The translations under genes and the position numbers were made by a program. Below, in pieces: positions 1 through 8,612 of a stretch of 64,000 nt of DNA (position 1 is the first letter of the stretch; each line of letters starts with the position of its first letter). The stretch is taken from NCBI GenBank assembly GCA_964613385.1, contig CAZTGZ010000001.1:110003-174002 (forward strand), in the 5' to 3' direction. Below the pieces are notes generated by a model. The model searched no databases. It saw nothing but the letters and a program-made list of their open reading frames with translations, and had not been told where the DNA came from. The stretch is from CAZTGZ01 sp964613385 (lineage in GTDB: Bacteria; Bacteroidota; Bacteroidia; NS11-12g; UBA9320).

Positions 1-218
1 AACAACATGGAACGCAATCTCTGGAAATAGATGCAGTGGTTTGGTTGATGCTTTCAATCTTTATACTTTCTGATGGATATTTGTTGAACACCCGAATAGA
101 CACCAAATTGGCGAATTGGCCTATATGGTTGCGTTGGGCCCTCTATTTGGGATTGTTGTTTTGTATTCTGGCATTTGGAGGCGTAGCCAATCACCCATTT
201 ATATATTTCCAGTTTTGA
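1..218 (+). CDS. MBOAT-family O-acyltransferase, C-terminal end (partial)
   Basis: The reading frame is open from base 3 and stops at 218, so the gene starts upstream of the window. The visible ~71 residues hold two hydrophobic segments and end in PFIYFQF, a C terminus typical of membrane-bound O-acyltransferases of the AlgI/DltB type. In that family the protein moves acyl groups across the membrane onto polysaccharide. The next gene is an SGNH-hydrolase-like protein, the usual partner of MBOAT proteins. An internal GTG at 36 is not needed as a start because the frame runs through it. The call rests on a short tail plus the neighbour. Confidence 0.7.
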   Translation, partial: QHGTQSLEIDAVVWLMLSIFILSDGYLLNTRIDTKLANWPIWLRWALYLGLLFCILAFGGVANHPFIYFQF

Positions 219-1288
219 GCCTGAAAGTAATTACAAATATCGCCCTGAGAATCCTGATCGTTTTGGTCGCATTACCCATCATGAATTACGTGTACATGCG
301 TTGGTTCTGGATGGATGATTTAAAGGAGCATGCCGAAACTTTGCCGGATTTGTTAGATGCTCAGGACAGTTGTGAAATTTTGTATTTCGGAGAATCGAGT
401 AATTTTAGCTTTAATCCCGAAAAGGATTCACTGCATGACCGCATCAGTGATTTTGTTGGAAAACATTTTGAAGGGATACCTCTGGGAACCATCAACAACA
501 GCGCCTATCACGGCGGAATTTTTTTGCCACTTATCCGGCATATCGATGCAAACAGCAAGGTGAAAACCCTGATTGTAACGCTCAACATGCGGACCTTTGA
601 CCAGGCTTGCATACATTCTGAATTGGAAACGGCACTCCGAAAAAAGGCAGTGATGTATGAGCCCAGACCGGCATTGCTCAATCGCCTGTTACTTTCTTTA
701 AATGCCTATGATGACCAACTGTTGAAGGAACGCGACTTAACCATGTGGAAATCATGGACTTATGATACATTAAAAAGTAATGTTGTTCAATTTCCCTATC
801 CAACGATAAAATCGTGGTGCGCTGCGGAAAAGTTTCCGTTGCCGGGCGGAGGAGAGGACATGAAAAAGAGAGAATTAGCGGATCATTACATCAAGGCATA
901 TGCCTTTCAGATTGATACCATTCGTAATCCGCGGATTGCTGATTTTGATGCCATTGCTGCATTTGCTCAATCCAGAGGATATACGCTGGTATTGAATCTG
1001 ATGGCAGAAAACACCCATTATGCAGATAGTTTAGTGGGTGAAAATCTGGTATGGCTCATGCGGAACAATCGAGATTTATTGGTGAAACGATACACCGCTA
1101 TGGGAGCCATTGTGGTGGACAATCTTGAGGTTGTTCCTCCGGATGATTACACGGATTTACATTGGACTACAGAGCATTACGGGCAATTGGGAAGACAAAT
1201 TATTGCTTCGAGGGTTGCTGAAGCGTTGAAAGAACGTTATCCGGATCACTACAGAAACAGACCCATTGTGAAGTCAAATCATAAGTAG
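215..1288 (+). CDS. SGNH-hydrolase-like membrane-anchored protein (MBOAT partner)
   Basis: About 357 residues from a TTG that overlaps the previous stop (TTGA). A longer reading from 116 would overlap the MBOAT gene by 100 bases and lacks sense as an N terminus. One N-terminal membrane anchor (about residues 3-25) is followed by an extracytoplasmic domain. The block around Ser61 (GESSN) fits the SGNH nucleophile, and Asp314/His316 in DLHW near the C terminus fit the remaining catalytic residues. Proteins of this DltD/AlgJ-like kind act with an MBOAT acyltransferase in O-acylating cell-surface polymers. The polymer acylated here is unknown. The TTG start is inferred from coupling. Confidence 0.7.
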   Translation: MSLKVITNIALRILIVLVALPIMNYVYMRWFWMDDLKEHAETLPDLLDAQDSCEILYFGESSNFSFNPEKDSLHDRISDFVGKHFEGIPLGTINNSAYHGGIFLPLIRHIDANSKVKTLIVTLNMRTFDQACIHSELETALRKKAVMYEPRPALLNRLLLSLNAYDDQLLKERDLTMWKSWTYDTLKSNVVQFPYPTIKSWCAAEKFPLPGGGEDMKKRELADHYIKAYAFQIDTIRNPRIADFDAIAAFAQSRGYTLVLNLMAENTHYADSLVGENLVWLMRNNRDLLVKRYTAMGAIVVDNLEVVPPDDYTDLHWTTEHYGQLGRQIIASRVAEALKERYPDHYRNRPIVKSNHK

Positions 1289-1405
1289 ACATCTTCTTGA
1301 GAACCTATTTTATAAGTCGAATTTCTTTTTGATATTGTAAATTCGTTTTCGACTTCTTCGCCGGAAACGTGCGAATAAATATACAATCAATAATTATCAG
1401 AACTT

Positions 1406-1786
1406 ATGAGTGGAGCCATGCCAATTTACAAGACCATGGACGATTATATATCGGATCAGTCCCAGCCCGCCCGGAAATTATTAAATGAATTGAGGCTTTT
1501 GGTGCACGAAACCGTTCCGGAGAGTATGGAAGTCCGGGACTATAAAGTACCTGTTTTCAAGTTGGTGCCGGAAGCTAAAACAGAACTTCAGCTGATGATG
1601 ATGGCCGGTTCTAAATTTGTGAGTTTTTATCCCTTTGCTTCCACCCTTCAAAAGTTTGCCGATCAACTAAAAAAATACAAAATGGGAAAGGGTTCCGTGA
1701 ATTTTCCTTTCGGAGAGGAGTTGCCGGTGGAAATTATCAAACAAATGGTACTTCACAGAAAGGATGAATTGTTAATTCAGGGCTGA
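1406..1786 (+). CDS. DUF1801 (YdhG-like) protein
   Basis: A 126-residue cytosolic protein with the DUF1801 pattern: an N-terminal IYKTMDDYI-like segment, a central VPESMEVRDYKVPVFKL segment and a C-terminal KGSVNFPFGEELP block. Family members are small alpha/beta proteins with a YdhG fold, sometimes called frataxin-like iron chaperones, although the function is poorly established. A second ATG four codons in (1418) is an equally plausible start because the family homology begins about there. The gene stands alone between two short intergenic stretches. Confidence 0.75.
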   Translation: MSGAMPIYKTMDDYISDQSQPARKLLNELRLLVHETVPESMEVRDYKVPVFKLVPEAKTELQLMMMAGSKFVSFYPFASTLQKFADQLKKYKMGKGSVNFPFGEELPVEIIKQMVLHRKDELLIQG

Positions 1787-2047
1787 TCTTCCAAATTGGT
1801 TCTTTCAAACAGGATTTTCTCATGTTGAGTTTATGTCTTTAGGGGTTCCTTTTTTTATTGCATGTACTGAAAAAAAAGGGTTGGGACTGGAATAATTGAT
1901 CTTATGAAAAAGTTATAAAACAAAGGAATTTACCCAATACTATGCATTAATAACAAAAAAGCCCATTTCCTTTCGTAGATTTCGGCCGTTAACATAAAGC
2001 CATTAAATACACTTCAAATAGCACCATACCCACTAACCAAACAATCC

Positions 2048-2584
2048 ATGAAAAACTCCATTGTACTTTTCATTTTTTTCATTTCCATGTTTCTTTACTC
2101 ATCACAGCTTGTTGAGCCCATTAACCGCGTTCGTCTCAAAGGAAGTCCGAGAGGCATTATAACTTGGGGTGGCGACCAACACGCCAACCAAAAAGGAGTG
2201 ATGACCAATGGAGATTCAGTTTATATTAAGGTACAAAACAACGTATTGATTGTGCAGCATAAAAAAGATGGAATGACGACGACCATTTTTGAAAGTATGC
2301 CGGACCAAATGCTGGCCAGTACCTGGTTAGGTGTATACGAATATCAATTTGATGACAATCCTTTGAGTGAAGACGATGGGGAACAAGAACTGGTTATCAT
2401 CAATTCGCCGGGTCCCAATGTTTCCTGTGTAAAAGTATTTCATATGTCGCAACAGCCTCCAATGGGAATCGGAACCTTATGGGGATCTACAGAAATTGAA
2501 TTTCAACCGAATGCACTTTTGTTCAACGCAGCGGCGTCTGGACAGAAATATACATATTCGAACATGAGTTTTGTAGCTGAGTAA
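2048..2584 (+). CDS. Secreted hypothetical protein
   Basis: A 178-residue protein with a clear N-terminal hydrophobic signal segment (about residues 3-20) ending near SSQL. The remainder is polar, with several WGG/GTLWGS turns and an acidic patch (SEDDGEQE). I do not recognise a family. The 261 bases upstream hold no other gene, and an imperfect promoter box (TAGATTTC near 1976) lies about 65 bases before the start. A role in the periplasm or outside the cell is inferred from the signal alone. Confidence 0.6.
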   Translation: MKNSIVLFIFFISMFLYSSQLVEPINRVRLKGSPRGIITWGGDQHANQKGVMTNGDSVYIKVQNNVLIVQHKKDGMTTTIFESMPDQMLASTWLGVYEYQFDDNPLSEDDGEQELVIINSPGPNVSCVKVFHMSQQPPMGIGTLWGSTEIEFQPNALLFNAAASGQKYTYSNMSFVAE

Positions 2585-2622
2585 TTGGTTCGCAAATCCA
2601 AAACTGTTGTAATTTTATCCCG

Positions 2623-4443
2623 GTGAATTTCCGGAATTTATTTCTGAGATTTTGGTTGGGATTCCTTTGCGTGTCGGTATTTCCGGCATATGCCCAACAG
2701 GAAAGTATACAGAACGAAGCCAAAAGGCTGCTCAACGATCTCAAAGTCGCTGCTAATGATACAGATCGCATGTATTTGTTATCTGATTTGTCATTCATTT
2801 ATATCGATACGAATCCAAAACTTGGCCTGGAATACGGACACAAAGCGCTGAACCTGGCACATGAGCTCAAATGGCCCAGAGGAACCGCCTATGTTCAGAA
2901 TAACCTGGGAAGTTTGTATGCAGCGATTTCAGATTTGCCCAAGGCCCTGGATTACTATTTTAAAGCGTTAAAAAACAACGAATTGGCAAATCATGTCAAG
3001 GCCATCGCTTCCAACTTCGGCAATATTGGAACCATTTACCTTCGCCAGAGAAATTTTGACAAAGCCTTATTTTATTATCGAAAATCCCTCAACATAGAAA
3101 AGGAATTGAAAAATGAAGATGGCATCTCTTCAGATCTCATGAACATCGGCATCATCTACCGACAAAAAGAAGAATTAGATACTGCGCTGTTATATTTTAC
3201 TGAAGCTCTAAGAATTTGCGAATCCATTAAAAATTATGAAGGCATCGCAGAAAATTTGGTCAATATTGGGTCAACCTTTGAGGCTCAGGGCAAATATGAG
3301 GAAGCGCTGAAATACTACGGAGAATCTATTAAAATAGACCTCGAAAGGGGTAATATCAGTGGTTTGGGTGCGAATTACGGAAGCATTGGAAGCCTTTATT
3401 TAAAATTACTTACTGACTCTACCTTAAAAGGCAAGGGTGAAAAATTTGCCCTAAGCAAAACGGAGCTCATTCAATTGTCAAGGGAGAATTTAACCAAATC
3501 TGTTGAATTGTTGAATAAAACCGGCGCCCTGTATGAACTGCGTTTGGTTCATAAAAGCCTGGCTGAATTAGAAGAAATTTCCGGAAACTATCAAAAGGCG
3601 CTCAAGCATTATATGGAATACTCGAGCCTAAAGGATTCCATATTTTCCAGGGAGAATCAAATACGCATTTCTTACCTCGAAAACCAGCGTACGGAAGATT
3701 TGAAACAAAAGGAAATTGAGATACAAAAGCTACAGTTATTGCGCGCCCGTAACCGACAAACTTTGCTGATTGCGGGTTTGGTGGCCTTAATTTTGGTAGC
3801 GTTTCTCGTCTTAAAACAACGGGCAGTCTCTGAAAAGCTGCTGTTGAATATACTTCCCGCCCAAATCGCCAAACGGCTGAAAAAGAAGGAAAGTCCTATA
3901 GCAGATCAGTTCGAACACGCGAGTATTATTTTCATTGATATTGCCGGTTTTACCAAATTATCCGGGAAGATACCACCCAGGGAGCTGGTTTCTATACTCA
4001 ATACCATTTTTACCATATTAGACGAATTGGTTGACAAGTACAATCTGGAAAAAATTAAGACCATCGGAGATTGTTATATGGCAGTTGGAGGCATTCCGGA
4101 AGCCAGAGAAGGACATGCTGACGATGTGGCCAACTTTGCCCTGGAAGCCCGTGACAGCATTCAGGGATACACCACCCAGATGGGAGAAAGCCTGAGTTTC
4201 CGCACCGGAATTGATATCGGGATGGTAGTGGCCGGTGTTATCGGACAAAAGAAGTTCATTTATGATCTCTGGGGAGATGCCGTGAATACTGCGAGCAGAA
4301 TGGAAAGTAGCGGCGAAGAGGGTAAAATTCAAATTACCGACAGATTCAAATCTTCGTTACAGGGGAATTTCACATTTCAATCGAGAGGAAGCATGCAGAT
4401 TAAAGGCAAGGGAAGCATGGACACCTGGTTTCTGGAGCGCTGA
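2623..4443 (+). CDS. TPR-sensor membrane adenylate cyclase (class III)
   Basis: A 606-residue protein. A signal peptide (residues 1-25) starts from GTG and is followed by several tetratricopeptide repeats (about 40-260), a charged coiled coil (about 330-375), one membrane helix (about 380-396) and a C-terminal class III nucleotide cyclase domain (about 425-605). Metal-binding Asp439 (FIDIAGFT) and Asp483 (GDCYM) are present. Lys479 and Asp548 form the adenine-selecting pair and Asn555/Arg559 the transition-state pair, so the product should be cAMP. The TPRs sit outside the inner membrane and the cyclase inside, a sensor layout. The gene ends directly against metG, tail to tail with no gap. 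The GTG start is chosen because the signal peptide follows immediately. Confidence 0.9.
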   Translation: MNFRNLFLRFWLGFLCVSVFPAYAQQESIQNEAKRLLNDLKVAANDTDRMYLLSDLSFIYIDTNPKLGLEYGHKALNLAHELKWPRGTAYVQNNLGSLYAAISDLPKALDYYFKALKNNELANHVKAIASNFGNIGTIYLRQRNFDKALFYYRKSLNIEKELKNEDGISSDLMNIGIIYRQKEELDTALLYFTEALRICESIKNYEGIAENLVNIGSTFEAQGKYEEALKYYGESIKIDLERGNISGLGANYGSIGSLYLKLLTDSTLKGKGEKFALSKTELIQLSRENLTKSVELLNKTGALYELRLVHKSLAELEEISGNYQKALKHYMEYSSLKDSIFSRENQIRISYLENQRTEDLKQKEIEIQKLQLLRARNRQTLLIAGLVALILVAFLVLKQRAVSEKLLLNILPAQIAKRLKKKESPIADQFEHASIIFIDIAGFTKLSGKIPPRELVSILNTIFTILDELVDKYNLEKIKTIGDCYMAVGGIPEAREGHADDVANFALEARDSIQGYTTQMGESLSFRTGIDIGMVVAGVIGQKKFIYDLWGDAVNTASRMESSGEEGKIQITDRFKSSLQGNFTFQSRGSMQIKGKGSMDTWFLER

Positions 4444-6441
4444 TTAACGGACAATGCTTCCGTTATCTGCTTCAGTTTCGGGAACCACAAAAATCAGCTT
4501 GCCTTCGGAATTCTCAGCCAGTAACAACATTCCCTGTGACATAATGCCCCGTATTTTTCTGGGTGCCAGATTCACCAATACACAAACTTTTTTGCCCGGC
4601 AACGATTCCGGTTCGAAGTGTGCAGCAATACCACTGACAATGGTTCTGACATCGATACCCGTATCTACTTTGAGTTGTAACAATTTATCGGCATCCGGAA
4701 CTTTAATGGCTTCCAGAATAGTACCGGTACGAATATCCATTTTGCTGAAATCATCATAGCTGATCTCAGGAGAAGCGGGTTTAACATGAGAAGATGGAGT
4801 TTCAGGCATGAGTTTTTCCATTTGTTTGGCGATGTCGGCATCCTCAATTTTTCGGAATAAAATTTCTGCCTCAGCAATTTGAACACCGGATTGAACGGCC
4901 CCACGGCTGTCTAAATTCAGCATTTCTCTGATTCTGTTAGACGTAAATGGCAGAAAAGGTTCACAGGATTCAGCGAATGCGGCCAGAATCTGCAGACTGA
5001 TATGTAAGATTTGATTTACAGATTCCGGATCGGTTTTTATCAAATGCCAGGGCTCGGTATCAGCAAGTAACTTGTTGCCCATGCGGGCGATATTCATGAC
5101 TTCCGACAATGCGTCTCTAAACCGGAAATTTTCTATATTTTGAGCTATTTCCCTTTGTTTCGATTCCAGTTCTTCCCATTGAATTCGTGTGTCGTTGCGC
5201 CATGCTTCGTATGCAGGAATCACGCCGTTGCAATACTTATGTGTCAATACCATCACCCGGTTCATCAGGTTTCCGACTATGGCCGCCAGTTCATTGTTCA
5301 CCCTGGCTTGAAAATCTTTCCAGGTAAAATCGGCGTCCTTGGTTTCCGGTGCAATGGAAGTGAGCACATATCTCAGTTCATCCCTTCTGCCAGGGAAATC
5401 CTGCAGATATTCGTGCAACCAGATGGCATGGTTACGACTGGTGGAGAGTTTTTGCCCTTCGAGATTGAGAAATTCATTGGCCGGAACCTGCCAGGGTACA
5501 ATGTAATCACCATGGGCATGCAGCATAGCCGGGAAAATCAGACAATGAAATACGATGTTGTCTTTACCAATAAAATGAACAAGTCGGGTGTCTTTGTCTT
5601 TCCACCACAGTTCATAGTCATCTCCTTTCAATTCGCGGGTTGCGCTGATATATCCGATGGGTGCATCGAACCAAACATATAACACTTTTCCTTCAGCTCC
5701 TTCCACAGGAACCGGCACACCCCAGTCCAGATCACGGGTCATCGCCCTGGGCTTCAACCCATCGGCCAGCCAGCTCTGGCATTGTCCAATCACGTTGCCC
5801 TTCCAGTTTTCCCTGCTTTCGATATAATCATTGAGAAATTGCTCCTGTAATTGATCTAATGGCAGGTACCAATTCAGGGTTTTCTTTTTGATGGGAGTAT
5901 GTCCGCTCAATGCGCTTTTAGGTCCAATCAGATCTTCCGGATTCAATGTCCTGCCACAACTTTCGCATTGGTCACCATAGGCCTTATCGAAGTTACAATG
6001 CGGACAGGTACCTGTAATGTATCGGTCGGCTAAAAACTGACCGGCGCTTTCATCGTAATATTGCTCACTTTCTATTTCTGAAAAGATGCCCTTGTCGTAA
6101 AGATTCCTGAAAAATTCGGAAGCAGTATGATGATGAATGGGGCGGGAAGTCCTGGAAAACACATCAAATGAAACCCCCAGTTCCCGGAAGGCTTCACCCA
6201 TTTGCTCATGGTAGAAATCTACCACTTGCTGGGGACTCAGACCTTCTTTGGCAGCTTTTATCGTAATGGGTACTCCGTGTTCGTCGGTACCGCAAATAAA
6301 TATGACATCTTTACCGGATTTGCGCAAATGACGAACATAGATATCGGCAGGTAAATAACATCCTGCAATATGTCCGATATGCAAAGGTCCATTGGCATAG
6401 GGCAGTGCGGCGGTAACGGTATATCTTTTGGCTTCAGACAT
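4444..6441 (-). CDS. metG: Methionyl-tRNA synthetase
   Basis: A 665-residue class I aminoacyl-tRNA synthetase that charges tRNA-Met. The HIGH motif appears as HIGHIAG near residue 22 and the zinc knuckle as CPHC..CESC near residues 145-165. The KMSKS loop reads KLSTS, a variant I recall from other Bacteroidota MetG proteins. The anticodon-binding domain follows, then a C-terminal EMAPII/Trbp111-type tRNA-binding domain (about residues 560-665). Length is normal for the form with the C-terminal extension. A TATCTTTG box ends only four bases before the ATG, so the mRNA is probably leaderless. Confidence 0.98.
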   Translation of the reverse strand: MSEAKRYTVTAALPYANGPLHIGHIAGCYLPADIYVRHLRKSGKDVIFICGTDEHGVPITIKAAKEGLSPQQVVDFYHEQMGEAFRELGVSFDVFSRTSRPIHHHTASEFFRNLYDKGIFSEIESEQYYDESAGQFLADRYITGTCPHCNFDKAYGDQCESCGRTLNPEDLIGPKSALSGHTPIKKKTLNWYLPLDQLQEQFLNDYIESRENWKGNVIGQCQSWLADGLKPRAMTRDLDWGVPVPVEGAEGKVLYVWFDAPIGYISATRELKGDDYELWWKDKDTRLVHFIGKDNIVFHCLIFPAMLHAHGDYIVPWQVPANEFLNLEGQKLSTSRNHAIWLHEYLQDFPGRRDELRYVLTSIAPETKDADFTWKDFQARVNNELAAIVGNLMNRVMVLTHKYCNGVIPAYEAWRNDTRIQWEELESKQREIAQNIENFRFRDALSEVMNIARMGNKLLADTEPWHLIKTDPESVNQILHISLQILAAFAESCEPFLPFTSNRIREMLNLDSRGAVQSGVQIAEAEILFRKIEDADIAKQMEKLMPETPSSHVKPASPEISYDDFSKMDIRTGTILEAIKVPDADKLLQLKVDTGIDVRTIVSGIAAHFEPESLPGKKVCVLVNLAPRKIRGIMSQGMLLLAENSEGKLIFVVPETEADNGSIVR

Positions 6442-6445
6442 GGTG

Positions 6446-6453
6446 CAAAGATA
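6446..6453 (-). promoter_or_regulatory. metG promoter -7 box TATCTTTG
   Basis: Exact match to the Bacteroidota -7 consensus TAnnTTTG. The box ends four bases before the metG ATG at 6441, which places the transcription start on or next to the start codon. Confidence 0.6.
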
Positions 6454-6465
6454 AAGGGTAATGCT

Positions 6466-7368
6466 TCAATTCAGGAGGGATGATTGTTGACGACGATCCT
6501 GCCACTTGACCAAAAATGGATGAGCCAGAACAGCAAGCAATAAAATCGCTGTTCCCGCATAAAAGGATGGATTCAGTTGATTCCCCTCATGAAGTATCCA
6601 GATGGCCAGTAGAATTCCATAAACAGGTTCCAGAGAAATGGCAAGATTCGAAACAAATGCACTTAATACTTTTAAGGCTTCCAAACTTAAGGCAAATGCC
6701 AGACTGGTGCACAACAATGATAAAAGTATCAGATAAACCCAATCAGAAGATTTAGGATGCAAGTCTGCGGGGTTCAGGTATCCGGAAAGAAACCAGATAA
6801 CGGTAAGTGCAATCCATCCCGCGCCTAATTCGACCATGGTTACAGAAATACTGTGATGTGAACCGATGTATTTTTTGTTCAAAGTAGAAAATAAAGCAGC
6901 CACAAACGCTGAAAACAGGCCGGTTATAATGGCTGTATAATACGCTGCTCCGACTCGGGTTACGAGCCAAATTCCGACAATGACCAAAAGCCCCAGGAAT
7001 ATTTCAATTTTATTGAAGGCGGTACGCATGATGGCCGGTTCCAGAAAAGAAGTAAACAGGGTTGTTGTGCTTAAACAGGCAAGCGTAACCGATGCACTAT
7101 TTCCAAGCTTTATAGAACCATAAAAGGTCACCCAATGGACGATGACCAATACCCCTATGCCTGAAAATCTCCATATTTCTGAAGATTTCATGGCTTTGAT
7201 ACCGCGGATGGCACCGGGAATAAAAAGAAGGCCCAACACGCTGATCCACAGCCGATGCCATACCAATGAAGCCCCGTTTAAAGAGATGAGTTTGCCCAAT
7301 ATGGCGGTGAAGCCGAATAGCAAAACCGCAGTATGCAGTTGTATGTAGGCTCTGCGCTTTCCTGACAT
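6466..7368 (-). CDS. EamA/DMT-superfamily transporter
   Basis: About 300 residues with ten hydrophobic segments in two repeated halves, the architecture of the EamA drug/metabolite exporters. The N-terminal half carries LVWHRLW and the second half a SLEPVYGILLAIWILHEG block characteristic of the family. The substrate cannot be told. I chose the ATG at 7368 over an upstream in-frame ATG at 7413 because a TATTTTTG promoter box ends four bases before 7368. The gene diverges from the pirin gene. Confidence 0.85.
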   Translation of the reverse strand: MSGKRRAYIQLHTAVLLFGFTAILGKLISLNGASLVWHRLWISVLGLLFIPGAIRGIKAMKSSEIWRFSGIGVLVIVHWVTFYGSIKLGNSASVTLACLSTTTLFTSFLEPAIMRTAFNKIEIFLGLLVIVGIWLVTRVGAAYYTAIITGLFSAFVAALFSTLNKKYIGSHHSISVTMVELGAGWIALTVIWFLSGYLNPADLHPKSSDWVYLILLSLLCTSLAFALSLEALKVLSAFVSNLAISLEPVYGILLAIWILHEGNQLNPSFYAGTAILLLAVLAHPFLVKWQDRRQQSSLLN

Positions 7369-7372
7369 GTGG

Positions 7373-7380
7373 CAAAAATA
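7373..7380 (-). promoter_or_regulatory. EamA-gene promoter -7 box TATTTTTG
   Basis: Exact TAnnTTTG match on the minus strand, four bases from the ATG at 7368. It fixes the start choice and implies a leaderless transcript. Confidence 0.55.
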
Positions 7381-7452
7381 GTTCAGAAGCATCCCGAAAG
7401 AACAAATATTCAATTGGAGTGTTATTTTCGTGTAGCAACAATCTTTAAGCTT

Positions 7453-8580
7453 ATGGAAGATAAATTACACCGAAGGGGATTTCTGGAGAGACTGACCCTC
7501 GGATTTACTTCGTTGCTCACACTTCCTGTGCAAAGTATGGCCAACAAACTTGAAAAGGAGAAAAATATGCAAGTGATTAAATCAATCAGACCCTTGGGAT
7601 TTCAATGGGAAACTGAAGATCCGTTTTTGTTTTGTGTTCACCATGAAGACGACTTTCCGCAAGGCAACGATGCTATGGGACCGGCGGTTTCCTTGGCGGG
7701 GCGCCATATGGGTGATGACTTCATCATTAAAGATGGTTTTCGGATGTATCACGGGAAAGTCGTTCCCGGATTTCCCGGGCATCCCCATCGAGGGTTTGAG
7801 ACCATAACGGTGGTGAGAAAAGGCCTGGTAGATCACGCTGATTCACTGGGTGCAGCCGGAAGATATGGCTTTGGAGACGTTCAGTGGATGACTGCCGGTA
7901 AAGGGGTTCAGCATTCGGAGATGTTTCCACTGATTAACAAAGACAAAGGCAATCCACTGGAATTGTTCCAGATATGGCTGAATTTACCTGCCAAGGACAA
8001 AATGGTGGAGCCGCATTTCAAAATGTTGTGGTCAGACCAGATTCCGAATATGGTGATAAAAGATTCGAATGGTCGGTCGACTACCGTAGAAGTTATTGCG
8101 GGCTCCATTGGCGAATACAAGGCGGCAAGCCCTCCACCTAATTCCTGGGCTGCGAACCCTGCCAACGAAGTGGCTGTCTGGAATATTAAAATGGAAGCCA
8201 ATGCTGAATTCCAGTTGCCACCGGCTTCATCAGGAATTAACCGGAATGTGTACTTTTATAAGGGAAAATCGCTCAAAATCGACGACACCTCCATCCCGTT
8301 TTATCATGCAGTATCATTGTTCGGAGATGCCAAAGTGACCATCAAGAATGGTGAGGAAGAATGTGGTATTTTGGTACTTCAGGGCAAACCCATAGGCGAG
8401 CATGTAATACAGTATGGCCCGTTTGTGATGAATACCAAAGAAGAAATCAATCAGGCGTTTTCGGATTATCATGCCACCAAATTCGGAGGCTGGCCATGGC
8501 CGAGATATGATCAGGTGCATGATCGCAATAGAGGACGCTTTGCCCGCCATGCAGACGGCAGTGAGGAAATAAAAGGCTAA
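7453..8580 (+). CDS. Pirin-family protein with Tat-like N terminus
   Basis: About 375 residues of the bicupin pirin family. The N-terminal cupin carries the metal ligands GHPHRGFE and the GKGVQHSEM block (His, His, His, Glu), and the C-terminal pirin domain follows. Known pirins are iron-binding regulators or quercetinase-like dioxygenases. Unusually, the protein begins with a twin-arginine-like leader (RRGFLERL then a hydrophobic stretch, residues 7-30), which suggests export. An internal ATG at 7567 would give a leaderless cytosolic pirin. A GTG at 7369 that extends the frame is rejected because it overlaps the divergent promoter. The formate dehydrogenase genes follow 32 bases later but have their own promoter box. 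Confidence 0.85.
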   Translation: MEDKLHRRGFLERLTLGFTSLLTLPVQSMANKLEKEKNMQVIKSIRPLGFQWETEDPFLFCVHHEDDFPQGNDAMGPAVSLAGRHMGDDFIIKDGFRMYHGKVVPGFPGHPHRGFETITVVRKGLVDHADSLGAAGRYGFGDVQWMTAGKGVQHSEMFPLINKDKGNPLELFQIWLNLPAKDKMVEPHFKMLWSDQIPNMVIKDSNGRSTTVEVIAGSIGEYKAASPPPNSWAANPANEVAVWNIKMEANAEFQLPPASSGINRNVYFYKGKSLKIDDTSIPFYHAVSLFGDAKVTIKNGEEECGILVLQGKPIGEHVIQYGPFVMNTKEEINQAFSDYHATKFGGWPWPRYDQVHDRNRGRFARHADGSEEIKG

Positions 8581-8587
8581 TATTTCT

Positions 8588-8595
8588 TATATTTG
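8588..8595 (+). promoter_or_regulatory. fdhBA promoter -7 box TATATTTG
   Basis: Exact TAnnTTTG match between the pirin stop and the ATG at 8613. It would give a leader of roughly 12 bases for the formate dehydrogenase operon. Confidence 0.5.
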
Positions 8596-8612
8596 AGGTT
8601 CAACTGTGATGT

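Noticed and set aside
5420..5460. KLSTS in MetG as a dead KMSKS loop
   Set aside because: I recall this form from other Bacteroidota MetG proteins, and the rest of the enzyme is intact.
5140..5682. A 180-residue plus-strand frame inside metG
   Set aside because: It lies wholly within the antisense of a clear synthetase gene and shows no domain.
7369..7452. GTG extension of the pirin gene
   Set aside because: It overlaps the promoter of the divergent EamA gene, and the Tat-like leader starts at 7453.
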